This document shows, one piece after another, positions 13,636 to 25,223 of a stretch of DNA of 64,000 bases; within the stretch, counting starts at the first letter, position 1; every line of letters starts with the position of its first letter. The DNA lies in assembly GCA_032622095.1 (NCBI GenBank), contig CP136063.1, positions 177,545,956 through 177,609,955 on the forward strand, written 5' to 3'. The position numbers were made by a program, and so were the translations under genes. The stretch comes from Siphonodentalium dalli. Taxonomy: Eukaryota; Mollusca; Scaphopoda; Gadilida; Siphonodentaliidae. The notes beneath the pieces are model-generated. The model did not search any database and was not told the DNA's origin. It saw nothing but the letters and a program-made list of their open reading frames with translations.

Positions 13636-16420
13636 CTTTACACACACACCTCACCAATCACTACACAGCCATACCTCTGTATACACACAGCATACATCTA
13701 TCAGTAGCATTGCACCCACACCAGGTATATGTCCTACACTTGACCCATGACCATATCGTCATTATGAATACATATTCACCACATTCATGATCATACAGTC
13801 AACCACTGTATACCTATTGACCTCAACTTTGACCATACAGTCACTCCATGTGTTCCTATTTTCCATGGCCAAATAGCCACTCAATATATACATATTACCC
13901 CGCCTATGACCATAGAGTCACTACAGGTATACATATGCACCTCACCAATTGTTATATAACCACTCGTTTTATACACATACCCCTCACCCATGACTATACA
14001 ACCACACTTGCGTATACCATACACCCCACACAGCCATGAGTCAATATACAGGTACACCATGTAAACTCATACACCTGACCCGTACCCGTGTAGTCACTAC
14101 ATGCGTACCTATTCGACACATGCATGATCATACAGTCCCTACTTGTACACCTATTCACCTCACAATTGGCCATATGGTCACTCCCTGTATATCTACTCGC
14201 CACGCCAATTGCGAAATAGCCCCTCAATATGAACATATACACCCCGCCATAAACACTCCAGGTATACATATGCACTTCACCAATTGTCATATGGTCACTC
14301 GCTTTATACACATACGCCACACCCATGACCATACAACCACACTTGTGTATACCCATATACCCCACACAACAATGAATCAACATACAGACCAGTCTGGGTG
14401 AACGTCGACTCTATATTTGAAATATAGAGTCTGGAGCTTATGTGGCCAAAACCATTTCTATTCAGCGAAGAGCTTCCCCAAAATGACGTCACGGATTAAA
14501 AAAATACATCGATGATTGACAGGTGTCCCCACGTGTTATTTGTTGTGCTTCGCAATAGCAATGGCCTGTGTCGCGACATAAACTTACAGCAGATAATATT
14601 TGTCGAGTGTGCGACTATTCTTTTTCGGGAGATGAACTCGCTGCATCAACCGGAAAGCTGCATCCGAGAGCAAAAAATAAGGTCGTCATCAAAAATGATG
14701 CTTTAGAACTATTTAAAAGCATAAAATTAAGTCATTTCCTCGGTGTTAACTTTCAGATGACTTTTTTACGACAAATAATTTGATTTGCAAACCATGGTAC
14801 AATCATGAAAGTAAATCAAATACGCGGACATGAGTGAGTTCTATTTATATTTATGGGAGGCCAAGTTGGTACCATGCGCAGGCCTATCTATCAGGTCTAG
14901 CACATCCTTCAAATTAATCCGAATATATAATTTCGAAGCCATTGTTGTCTCTGTTGTATTTGCAAGCATCGCTTTCGATCGGAGAAGTTCCGCTCTGTTA
15001 CTATATTTAGAGGTGACATTATGGGAGTCTCCGCCCACTAACACTTGTTTATTAACCCATACGGTTTCATTGGACGGAAAATAATTTACGCAATCAATCA
15101 GATTACGGAATCCCGAGGACTTGGAAATGAGATAGCGATGTTATCCGTCAGACCTTATATTCAATGTTGTAATGAATATTTAGGTATGAGTTTACTCAGA
15201 CTGCATACAGACACACCAGGTAAACTCCTACACCTGACCCATGACAATTATGTCGCTCCCTGTATACCTATTCACCACATTCATGAGCATAGTCACTACT
15301 GGTACACCTATTCACCTCACGATTGGCCATACGGTCACTCTCTATATGTTTACTCGCCACGACCATTGCGAAATAGTCACTCAAGATAAACATATACACC
15401 AACCATGACCCTAGAGTCTCTTAAGGTATACATATGCACATCACCAATGGCCATATAGCCACGCTTGTTTATACCCGTACATATAACACATGACCATACG
15501 GCTACGGGTCACCATACACGCACACCAGGTATACCCCTACACCTGATCCATTACCACAAAGTCACTCCATGTATACCTATTCACCACATTGATGATCACA
15601 CAGTCAGTCATTGTACACCTATTCATCTCACCAATGGCCAGTCACTCCCTGTATACCTACCTACCCGCCGCCAAATCCATGACCATATAGCCACTCGATA
15701 TATGCATATACACCCCACACATGACCAAAAGTCACTCCAGATGTACATATATACACCAGCAATGGTCATACAGTCCTTCCAGATGTAACAATACTTCGCA
15801 CACACAGTCAATCTTACCTTCCAGACTTGTATATACACCCCACACATGACAATTCAGCCACTCGCTGTATACCCATTCACGCCATCCATGATCATACAGC
15901 TACTCACTGTATTCCTATTCATCCCCCAATGACAATACACATCCACGACATATATGAATATACACCAACCCATTACCACAACGGCACTCCATATATACCC
16001 TCTCGCCAACGACCACCCAGCTAAACCTCAGGCTTGCATATACATGACCGTACTGTCATTCTATGTACACCTATATACTTTACATATAGTCATGCAACCA
16101 CTCTCTATTTATGTCTATATATATAAACAACACAGAGATGACCATGTAGCTACGCTCGTTATATCCTCATATCACATCATTGTCCATACAGCAACATCGT
16201 GTATACGCGGACATCAACACATAACCATACATTCACTCCCTGTAAACATATTAACCTCACGCACGACCATACAGCCACTACTTGTATACATATACATCTC
16301 ACAATGGACACCCCACTCATATGTATAGTCACTCATTGCATATCTATTCACATCATTCATGGCCATAAACTAACTCCATATATGTATACATATTCATCCC
16401 ATATGACCACGCTGTAACTC
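13636..16420 (+). repeat. Approx. 42-bp satellite block, interrupted
   Basis: Units like TATACCTATTCACCTCACC plus ATGACCATACAGTCACTCC repeat over 13636-14380 and 15213-16420, with a 9-bp-duplication element between them. Long frames open on both strands because the unit length is a multiple of three; they are not genes. Confidence 0.82.
14390..15203. mobile_element. TIR element with 9-bp target duplication
   Basis: It starts CAGTCTGGGTGAAC and ends GTTTACTCAGACTG. It is flanked by exact CATACAGAC at 14381-14389 and 15204-15212, and it interrupts the 42-bp satellite. A 9-bp duplication is typical of Mutator-like elements. Inside, after an acceptor-like acttacag, a frame at about 14590-14783 carries NICRVCDYSFSGDE, a C-x2-C motif. 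No transposase is recognised. Confidence 0.68.
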
Positions 16421-18009
16421 CTGGCTGCCATCTTGACCTTCCTATTGTACCAAGTTGATCATTTGTTTTATCCTATTGGGCCAGAATAGCCACAGATTAT
16501 GGTTCATCTCAGTTCCGTTTCACAGTTCTGCCTATTTCCGTTAAAAGTTGTGGCCAGAATTCCAAAAGAGGGTTTCGGCAAAATTCCATATTGCAACTTT
16601 AAAATGAATTTGTCATACCCCATAATGAACTGGGATAACCAGATTTAATATTTAGTTGTCATTTGATTACCTAACATGCATAATAACCAAGTGAGTCAAA
16701 ATTTGCTAACGTCTCGGAACAGCAGAGAATAATTTTCCGGATATATTTGAAAATTTAGCTTTTTACCCTAGTTGGTTGCCATTTTGGAAGCCATCTTGAA
16801 TAATTTTGTATATGAACACCTGAGTGTGACACATTTACAATAGATCAAAACAATAAACACCTTTCATACCAAGTTAGTTACAGTTAAAAAAAAATTTAAA
16901 TGGTCCAAACCTAAAAAGTTATTTTTTGCCGATATTTATGAAAAGTTTGTGAGAGTAAAATCCAATATTTCTGGTAATGTTAGTGGTTACAATACTAAAA
17001 ATTTACCAAGATGAATCAGACATGTTAGTTTTCAATGGATATAAGGCAGAATAGCCAATTTTTATTCATCAACCACAACTTGTAAGCGATTGTAGGGCAC
17101 GCTTGGGCAATTAATTTACAATTTTCCATATTTTGACGGCCATTTTGAGCCAAAGTAACAATTTTGGTTCCAATGACTTGGAATATTCACGTGTAATGGT
17201 ATGCCTCACTTACATAACACAGTCCTGCTCATTCCTTGTTGAAATATGACTAGAAACCCAATTGTGATTTTTGTGTGAAAATTTTATGCCGCGTTCTGTA
17301 AAATCAAATTTTTGAAGGATCGGAATGGGCTAGGACCCAAAGAATTTGTTATTGTATTGCCACAATGATCAGGTAATATAAATAATACAAAATAAGTCAC
17401 ACAATTCTCAACCAGTTCCAAACAGCAGAAACCAATATAGAAGGTATTAGTTAAAAAGCGTCATATTTTCCACTTCCGGTAGTCATTTTGTCGGCCATTT
17501 TTAATATTCGAAATTTATTCATAGATATAAATAAGAAGTACTCAATTATCAATAGAATGACATATAGCACGATGTAATACCTCATAAACTTCCTGAGTAA
17601 TTGCGAATTGAAATTTACCTGGTCAGATTTATCCAATGTTGGTTGCCTTCTTGGATTCAAAGCCGATAGTTGATTACCTGCCAGTAAGTAATTTTTTTGT
17701 CTATGGCTATTAACTTGTGTAACGTCACAGTGACGCGTCATGGGCGTTGAACGTCAACGCATTGAATCAATGGCTAATCACCAGAAGCAGGACAACAAAC
17801 TTGAGTTTGATAATTAATTTATGAGTGTTTAGAATTTCTCAAATATATCACATGGAGGTTTTTGTATATGGTACTTTGTCTTTAAATTAACAGAACTTGA
17901 TTTCCGACAGATATCCCTTTTCTTGGTGCCAAAATACACCGAAAATATACCCGAGGCGGCAGAGTTCCATGAAAAACAAAATGGCGGACATCGACCCCAT
18001 ATGGGAACC

Positions 18010-18046
18010 TAGCCCGTCCCATATGGATTCCATATGGGACGGGCTA
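18010..18046. repeat. Perfect 17-bp-arm hairpin
   Basis: TAGCCCGTCCCATATGG at 18010-18026 is followed by a 3-base loop and its exact reverse complement at 18030-18046. It lies just upstream of the possible first exon of the host gene. It could form a cruciform or be a small fold-back remnant. Confidence 0.8.
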
Positions 18047-18062
18047 CAAAGATGACGACCCC

Positions 18063-18180
18063 ATGTTTCCTGATATGCTTCTACAAACGGAGCGTCCTCA
18101 TTGGTCGATCCAACCAGGTGACATGATAAAAACTCCATACAGCGCCCTCTACGCTATCGCTGCGATATATCACTGCCACA
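18063..18180 (+). CDS. Possible first coding exon of the DUF1647-like gene
   Basis: An open frame from ATG at 18063 reaches ACA|GTGAGT, a good 5' splice site, at 18180/18181. It leaves one base of a split codon, which is exactly the phase the exon starting at 18866 needs. The 39 residues have no recognisable domain and only a mildly hydrophobic stretch (YSALYAIAAIYHC), not a clear signal anchor. A perfect 17-bp-arm hairpin lies just upstream (18010-18046). The stretch could equally be promoter or 5' leader sequence. Phase match and donor quality are the only support. Confidence 0.25.
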
Positions 18181-18644
18181 GTGAGTGTACTTTGCAGACG
18201 ATCTATTTTTACATATCGTCGCGGAACTGTATTTACTACTATTTAGTCACCTATTATCTTGTTTTGACCACCAAATTTTTTTTTAATTTGCAATATTGGT
18301 AATTCTTTCGGTATTGATAGGAACAATATGAACTGAGCCAGACATAGACAATTTTAATCCTAAAACATAAGAACTAAAAACACGTAAGAATTCCTTACAA
18401 ATTAATGTCCTTATGGCAGTGGTATCTCAGCGGAGCGATGGGAGATAATTCTGCCTGGAGTTTGGGACTGATATAGTTCTACAAAAATATAATTACCGCC
18501 AAAAATCCGCACATGGGGGAGGGGGTATATAGGCTGCTCAAGCTCTAGTGTTTGTTGACGTTCTCTGACGAAATACCTTTAACGTCGTGGTTATTTGTAT
18601 GTCGACCTGAATGCCAGCATGTGATTTAGGCTGAATAATATCAA

Positions 18645-18669
18645 CTGAAGAAGGCCTAAGGCCGAAAGC
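18645..18669 (+). other. CTGAAGA-stem-GAAA motif, weak hammerhead-like core
   Basis: CTGAAGA, a short AGGCC/GGCC stem and GAAAGC resemble the catalytic core CTGATGA-stem-GAAA found in Penelope-like elements. One core base differs, and I did not find the outer stems. It lies in the intron before the first visible exon. Confidence 0.2.
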
Positions 18670-18865
18670 TTTTGAAGAGCGACTTATTTAAATGTCAGCA
18701 TACAGGGTCCCTCATCTCCTGGTTTCTTAAATTGATCGGCATTTATAGTGTCAGATATGTTAAAGATATTGTCCAAAGTTGGGGTGATGCCCCCCCCCCC
18801 CGTAATCCCCACGTCCCTGCAAAGTCCATGGTTGGTGAATTCGCGTAATTATATATTTTTTTCAG

Positions 18866-19203
18866 AGCAAGGCCGAAGCGAAATATTCACTTTAGCGCGA
18901 GATACGTTAAATCTGTCTACTTGTACAAATCGGCTGGGGCGGACTTGGCGTGAGGATTTAGATAAGATAGCGTCCTATCCCATAACAAACGAAAAGAAGT
19001 GGGTGAAAGAATTTCAACTCGACAAAGTAAAGAAAGTGGAGAAATACCCGGATATTCCCATCATAATAACAGCAGCGTCGGCCAACCATATCGCAGAATC
19101 GCTGGCAGCTCTCAGGAATTGGGACTGGTCACTTTTTAGCGCCTTCCCGTCAATGAGATGCATTTACTACGATCTAGGATTGACGACCAGCCAACGTGAA
19201 ATG
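18866..19203 (+). CDS. Exon 1 (visible) of DUF1647-like gene
   Basis: The exon follows a T-run acceptor (ttttttcag at 18865) and ends ATG|GTAGGT at 19203. It begins with two bases of a split codon and ends in phase 0, encoding about 112 residues. The N-terminal half is charged (WREDLDK, KKWVKEFQLDKVKKVEK) and looks like a stem region. The second half holds the family signature PIIITAASANHIAESLAAL and then CIYYDLGLTTSQREM, which fits the start of a nucleotide-sugar-binding-like alpha/beta fold; that reading is inference. An in-frame ATG at 18748 lies before the acceptor, in sequence with a C-homopolymer and no family similarity, so I do not use it as the start. The minisatellite begins directly at the 3' edge. 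Confidence 0.82.
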
Positions 19204-20515
19204 GTAGGTATTAATACGAGGAGGTAAAATATATATTAAAGTGAGGATGGTAGATATATTAACGTGAGAATGTATGTATTAACACGAGAACGTATATATT
19301 AACGTGAGAAGTTAGGTATTAACGTGATAAGTTAGATATTATATAACTTGAGAAGGTAGATATATTAACGTGAGAAGGTATTATTATCATGAGAATGTAG
19401 CTAGATATTATATAACGTGAGAAGTTAGATATTAACGTGAGAAGGTATATGTTATATAACGCGAGGCAGTAGATGTTATATAACGTGAGAAGTTATAAAG
19501 ATATTAACGTGAGAAGGTAGATATTAACGTGAGAACTTAGATATGATATAACGCGAGAAGTTAGATATTAACGTGAAAAGTTAGATTCTAACATGGAAAA
19601 TTAGATATTAACATGAGTAGGTAGATATTGACGTGAGAAGGTAGATACTATATAACGTGAGAAGTTAGATATTATATATCATGAGAAGGTATATATTATA
19701 TAACATGAGAAATTAGATTCTAACGTGGGAAGTTAGATATTATATAATGTGGGAAGTTATATATTAACATGAGGAGTTAGATATTATATAACGTGAGAAG
19801 TTACATATACTATAACGCGAGAAGTCAGATATTAACGTGAGAAGTTAGATATTAACATGAGAAGGTAGATATTAACGCGAGAAGTTAGATATTATATAAC
19901 GTGAGAAGTTAGATATTAATGTGAGGAGTTAGATACTAACGTGAGAAGTTAGATATTATATAACGTGAGAAGTTAGATACTAACGTGAGAAATTAGATGT
20001 TATATAACGTAATAACTAATAAGTTAGATACTAACGTGAGAAGTTACATACTAAAGTGAGAAGTTAGATATTATATAACTTGAGAAGTTAAATATTATAT
20101 AACGCGAGAAGTTAGATATTATATAATGCGAGAAGTTAGATATTATATAACGTGAGAAGTTAGATATTATATAACGTGATAAGTTAGCTATTTATTACGT
20201 GAGAAGTTAGATATTAACATAAGAAGTTAGCTATTTATAACGTGAGAAGTTAGATATTAACGTGAGAAGTTAGATATTATATATTATTATATGATCATAA
20301 GTTTCTTTCCCAATTCCTATGTTAAAACATAACGAAAAAATCGAGATATCTAATTATGTTCACCTCATTAATAAAACAAGAGGTTAATATCAGTTCTGAG
20401 TGACGTCAGATACTTCAGGGGTTAACATAACTTATTATCAGACCTGAAAGTAGATAGTATTTTCCCAGTGACGTACAACGTCTTGTCCAATCAAAGCGCG
20501 TTTCATATACTAAAA

Positions 20516-20658
20516 CAGTTATCGCATTGTTTCTTGGTTGGCACGAGGAATTGTCAGCCCTTGGAAGTCGATATTCACCTCGGCCAACGGCCTTGGTGAA
20601 TATTGACTTCCTCGGGTTGACAATTCCTCGTGTCAACCTCGAAACAATGCGATAACTG
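20516..20658. mobile_element. Fold-back (MITE-like) element inside the minisatellite
   Basis: CAGTTATCGCATTGTTTC at 20516 is repeated inverted as GAAACAATGCGATAACTG at 20641-20658. The arms run about 65 bp, with a few mismatches, to a short loop near 20585. It splits the array, so it arrived after the array formed or was trapped in it. The bases 20285-20515 before it are also non-array sequence and may belong to a longer insertion. Confidence 0.7.
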
Positions 20659-21974
20659 TATAACGTGATAAGTTAGATATTAACGTGAGGAGTTAAATAC
20701 TAACGTGAGAAGTTAGATATTATTAACGCGAGAAGTTAAATACTAACGTAAGAAGTGTGATGTTATATAACATAAGAAGTTAGACACTAACGTGAGAAGT
20801 TAGATACTAATGTGAGAAGTTAGATATTATATAACGTGAGAAGTTAGATACTAACGTGAGAAATTAGATGTTATATAACGTAATAACTAATAAGTTAGAT
20901 ACTAACGTGAGAAGTTACATACTAAAGTGAGAAGTTAGATATTATATAACTTGAGAAGTTAAATATTATATAACGCGAGAAGTTAGATATTATATAACGC
21001 AAGAAGTTAGATATTATATATCGCGAGAAGCTAGATATTATATAACGTGAGAAGTTAGCTATTTATAACGTGAGAAGTTGGATATTAATGTAAGAAGTTA
21101 GCTATTTATAACGTGATAAGTTAGATATTAACGTGAGAAGGTAGATATTAACGTGATAAGTTAGATATTATATAACGTGATATGTTAGCCATTAACGTGA
21201 GAAGGTAGATATTAACGTGAGAAGGTAGATATTATATAACGTGAGAAGTTAGAGATTAACATGAGATGTTAGTTATTAACGTGATTTGGTAGATATTGAC
21301 GTGAGAAGACTGTAGATATTATATAACGTGAAAGTTAGATGTTATATAACAATAGAAGGTAGATATTATATAACGTAAGAAGTTAGATATTAACGTGAGA
21401 AGATAGATATTACGTGGGAAGGTATACATTAACATGAGAAGGTTGATACTAACATGAGAAGGTAAATATATTAGTGGGAAGGTAGATATTATATAACGTG
21501 AGAAGTTAGATATTAACGTGAGAAGGTAGATACTAACGTGAGAAGGTAGATATATTACCGTGGAGAGGTAGATATTACATGACGTGAGAAGTTAGATATT
21601 AACATGTGAAGGTAGATACTAACATGAGAAGGTAGATATATAACCGTGGGAATGTAGATATTATATAACGTGAGAAGTTAGATATTAACATGAGAAGATA
21701 GATATTATTAACGCGAGAAGGTAGATACTAACGGGGGAGGTAGATATATTATCATGAGAAGGTAGATATTATATAAGTGAGAAGTTAGATATTGACGTGA
21801 GAAGTTAGCTATTAACGTGAGAAGATAGATACTAACGCGAGAAGGTAGATATTACATTGAGAAGGTAGAAATATTACCGAGGGAAGGTAGATATTCTACA
21901 AGACGAGAAGGTAGATATTAACGTTAGAAGATAGATATTAACGTGGGAAGGTAGAAACTAATATGGGAAGATAG

Positions 21975-22450
21975 ATATTAAAGGCCCACTTAATTTTCGA
22001 GTCACTGGTTTTTGTAATAGTGCCTTAATATACGGTTTTAATGACAATACATGACATAACAGATGATTAAAACACTATAGATCATCACCATTTGAATCTT
22101 CTGTGCCTCAAAAGATGCCCATAGAGAAATAGAAAACACCTGAAATCATATAAAGTTTACCCCCCCCCCCCCCTTTGGCTCCCAGAATGCATCAGAACTC
22201 AAACTAAAGATGTATTTTCAAAGGAATGGGAATAACTCTATCTTTAATATTTAGAGTTATTCCCCTCCTTTGAATATAATGCAATTTGAACAACAACCCA
22301 GATGGAAAACACGCCCGTAACTAAAAAAAACTAACATGTTCACAGTTTATTACAACTGATAAGTTGATAATACAATGTTTTCAAATGGTATATGATATGG
22401 CATATATTTTATATATGTGATCTGGGTGTTTGTAAATTAAGAGGGTCTTT
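21975..22450 (+). repeat. Dispersed repeat inserted in the minisatellite
   Basis: The block starts aaggcccacttaattttcg and resembles 41137-41290 (aaggcccacttaattttca, tatacggttttaat). It contains a C homopolymer near 22160 and a small inverted repeat at about 22210-22275 around AAAGATAGAGTTATTCC-like arms. No coding potential is seen. Confidence 0.6.
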
Positions 22451-23534
22451 AACGTGATGAGGTAGATATATTACCGTGAGAAGGTAGATATATTACAGTG
22501 AGAAGGTAGATATTATATAACGCGAGAAGTTATATATTAATGTGAGAAGGTAGATACTAACGTGAGAAGGTAGATATTAACGTGAGAAGGTAGATATAAT
22601 ACCGTGAAAAGGTAGATATTATATAACGTGAGAAGGTAGATACTAACGTGAGAAGGTAGATATTACCGCGAGAAGGTAAATATTACCATGTAACGTGAGA
22701 AGGCAGATATTGACGGGAGAAGGTAGATATATTACCATGAGAAGGTAGATATTACCGCGAGAAGTTAGATATTATCGTGAGAAGGTAGTTATTACATAAC
22801 GTGAGAAGTTATATTTTATTGTGAGAAGGTAGATATTACATAACGTGAGAAGTTAGATATTATATAACGTGAGAAGTTAGATATTATATAATGTGAGAAG
22901 TTAGATATTATATAACGTGAGAAGTTAGATATTACCGTGCGAAGATAGACATTATATAACCTGAGAAGTTAGATATTACCGTGAGAAGTTAGATATTATA
23001 TAACTTGAGAAGTCAGATATTATATAAGGTGAGAAGTTAGATATTATATAACGTGAAAAGTTAGATATTATATAATGCGAGAATGTATATACTAACGCGA
23101 GAAGGTAGATATTAACGTGAACAGTTAGATATTATATAAGGTAGACATTATATAATGTGAGAAGGTAGATATTATATAATGTGAGAAGTTAGATATTATA
23201 TAACGTGAGAAGGTAGATATTAACGTGAGAAGATAGATACTGACGTGAGAAGGTAAATATTATATAACGTGAGGTTATATATTACCGTGAGAAGTTAGAT
23301 ACTAACGTGAAAATGTAGATAATAACGTGAGAAGGTAGATAATACCGTGATAAGTTAGATATAAATAGTATATCATGTGAGAAGATAGATATAAATAGTA
23401 TATAACGTGAGAAGTTAGATATAAATAGTATATAATGTGAGAAGATAGATATAAATACTATATAATGTGAGAAGGTAGATATTAACGTAATAAGTTAGAT
23501 ATTAGCGTGAGAGGGTAGATATTAACGTGAGAAG

Positions 23535-24220
23535 GTTCCTAATTAATATTTGATAAATATTTTGATTGGAAACAAATTGCATCACACATTTTTTTTTCTG
23601 CCGTCGAACCAGGCAGTTAGATAGTATATAACGTGAGAAATTAGGTATTATATAACGTGAGAAGTTAGATATTATATAGCGTGAGACGTTAGATGTTATA
23701 TAATGTGAGAAGTTAGATATTACCATGAGAAGATAGATATTATATAACTTGAGAAGTCAGATATTATATAACGTGAGAAGTTAGATATTATATAATGCGA
23801 GAATGTAGATACTAACGTGAGAAGGTAGATACTAACGTGAAAAGGTAGATATTATATAACGTGAGAAGTTAGATATTAACGTGAGAAGTTAGATACTAAC
23901 GTGGGAAGGTAGATAATTACGTGAGAAGTTAGATATTACCGTGAGAAGGTAGATACTAACGTGAGACATTAGACACAAATTGCATCACACATTTTTTGTT
24001 CTGCCGTCGAACCAGGCAATTATATATTATATAACGTGAGAAGTTAGATATTACCGTGTAACGTGAGAAGGTAGATAAAAACGTGAGAAGATAGATATTA
24101 CCGTGTAACGTGAGATGATAGATATTAACGTGAGAAGGTTACTAATTAATATTTGATAAATATTTTGATTGGAAACAAATTGCATCACACATTTTTGTTT
24201 CTGCCGTCGAACCAGGCATT
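23535..24220 (+). repeat. Spacer repeated three times in the minisatellite
   Basis: A roughly 85-bp non-array sequence containing AAATTGCATCACACATTTTT and CTGCCGTCGAACCAGGCA occurs at about 23535-23620, 23975-24025 (shortened) and 24128-24220. Recurrence with array units in between shows the 3' part of the array grew by duplicating larger blocks. Confidence 0.8.
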
Positions 24221-24355
24221 TTGATATTATATAACGTGAGAAGTTTTATATTATATAACGTGAGAAGTTAGATATTATATAACATGAGAAGAGTATGGTC
24301 GTGCAGGTTTACGACAACTGTTTGTTTCCACGTCAACCTGGACTCCACCAAGTAA

Positions 24356-24677
24356 GTGCCACCGCAGACGCTACGATTAAAATCGTAAGTGGGGGAAATC
24401 GTAGGTGGAGAAATCGTAGCTTGCCCGCAGACGCTACGGTGCTGCGATCTTTGCAGCTACGATTTTCGTGGTATTTACAACATGACCAGTGCGACAGTGG
24501 TCATGTGACAGCTACGATCGCGCGCGTTGCCAAAGTCAGCCACGATTTTCCTGGTAAAATCAAACAGTGCTTGATTGCTACGATTTGGCTACGATATTGT
24601 CGTGGGCATGCGCATTGGATGCTTCCTCCTGCGATTTTCCCCACTTACGATTTTAATCGCAGCGTGTGCGGTGGCAC
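24356..24677. mobile_element. PIF/Harbinger-like MITE, TAA target duplication
   Basis: The 322-bp element has about 50-bp inverted ends starting GTGCCACCGC and is flanked by TAA at 24353-24355 and 24678-24680. A 3-bp T-A-A duplication with such TIRs is typical of PIF/Harbinger-derived MITEs. Frames through it are open by chance. It ends 26 bp before exon 2 of the host gene. Confidence 0.75.
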
Positions 24678-24706
24678 TAACATTGTGAAACTTGTGTTTG
24701 TTCCAG

Positions 24707-24814
24707 GTGATAGCCACGTGCCCTCGATGTGAAATAAGGAGAAATGCACTTGACCATTATCCAGCGTTCGTGAGGCAGCTCAAATTGTATACATGGAAAC
24801 CCCTCTTAATACGG
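24707..24814 (+). CDS. Exon 2 of DUF1647-like gene
   Basis: This 108-bp exon, phase 0 at both ends, lies between acceptor gtttgttccag and donor CGG|GTAAGT. It encodes 36 residues with CPRCEIRR, then HYPAFVRQLKLYTWKPLLIR. That matches the family block of a tyrosine-proline, a valine and a tyrosine-x-tryptophan-lysine-proline stretch found between the YDLGL and WADAS blocks. It fills exactly the gap between the exons ending at 19203 and starting at 57248. The flanks are unusual: a TAA-flanked miniature TIR element ends 26 bp before the exon and a TTAA-flanked one begins 26 bp after it, so almost no original intron sequence remains beside it. Confidence 0.82.
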
Positions 24815-24844
24815 GTAAGTCAGGAAAACAAAGGGTTAAGTTAA

Positions 24845-25223
24845 AGATGCATAATCCGAATCAACGCTCCCAAATTACTATTTCTATGGCTTCGGGGGTA
24901 ACAAATATTTTATTCGAGTCGAGGAACCCACCCATTAAAGCTCAGAGTGATATCGATTATTGCAATTTGTTATAACCGAGATATGTAATTTTGGCGGCCT
25001 GGAAAATATTCATCAAGCTGACGGTCTCGGACCAAATTGCGGATGAAGATGGATAACTCTAAAATCAAGTGGCTTTTGGTGTAAGATACTTTATTACTAT
25101 AATTGACAGTGGTTAGCATTAATTTTTTTGCAATTAATCGATTCTGTCGTCGTCGTTGCTGCTGCTGTTGTTGTTGTTTTGGAATCTGATGATATGGGGA
25201 CCACGGAATCGGATAGAGTACCT
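24845..25223 (+). mobile_element. TTAA-flanked miniature element, copy 1
   Basis: Flanked by TTAA at 24841-24844 and 25224-25227. The ends are related to AGGTACTCAATCC and its complement, though this copy's left end is diverged. The interior contains TTCGGGGGTAACAAATAT and a GTT/GCT microsatellite near 25150. Related copies lie at 39152, 61331 and 62884. It begins 26 bp downstream of exon 2. No coding capacity. Confidence 0.72.

Larger units (their letters stand above)
8290..17675. repeat. Large broken palindrome, family of 41767-46174
   Basis: 8290-10135 and 16430-17675 are inverted copies (TGAATCCAAGATGG and its complement; AAAATGGCCGCCAAAATGG-like blocks on both). The left arm holds the LINE fragment near 8880-9600. 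The centre holds other repeats (10.1-13.6 kb) and the 42-bp satellite. No outer target duplication was found. Confidence 0.7.
19204..24290 (+). repeat. Intron-1 minisatellite, 19-25 bp units
   Basis: Degenerate units such as TAGATATTAACGTGAGAAGG and a longer form with TATATAACG alternate over about 5 kb. The first recognisable unit is the 5' splice site itself (GTAGGTATTAATACGAG). With roughly 0.9 kb of interruptions removed and a 22-bp mean, I estimate near 190 units. Many units contain AAGGTAGAT, donor-like, and many contain TACTAAC, branch-point-like. Interruptions are at 20285-20658, 21975-22450 and three copies of a spacer near 23540, 23970 and 24130. Confidence 0.92.

Noticed and set aside
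13848-16417. Several open frames on both strands (60-130 codons)
   Set aside because: The roughly 42-bp satellite unit is a multiple of three, so frames stay open without being genes; the translations are repeats of Thr-Ile-His type.
18410-18480. tRNA-like start (GTGGTATCTCAG) suggesting a SINE
   Set aside because: No B box or acceptor-stem pairing could be found.
7800-18540. Extending the large palindrome out to 7800 and 18540
   Set aside because: Only about 23 bp match inverted there; the sequence between those points and the confirmed arms does not match.
18748-18865. In-frame ATG upstream of the first visible exon
   Set aside because: It lies before a strong acceptor and crosses a C homopolymer, with no family similarity; treated as intron.
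23502-23726. Minus-strand frame with repeated NFSRYI units
   Set aside because: It is the minisatellite read in a frame that happens to lack stops.
24295-24732. A 145-codon open frame
   Set aside because: Most of it is the TAA-flanked MITE with inverted ends; the real exon nearby (24707-24814) uses another frame.
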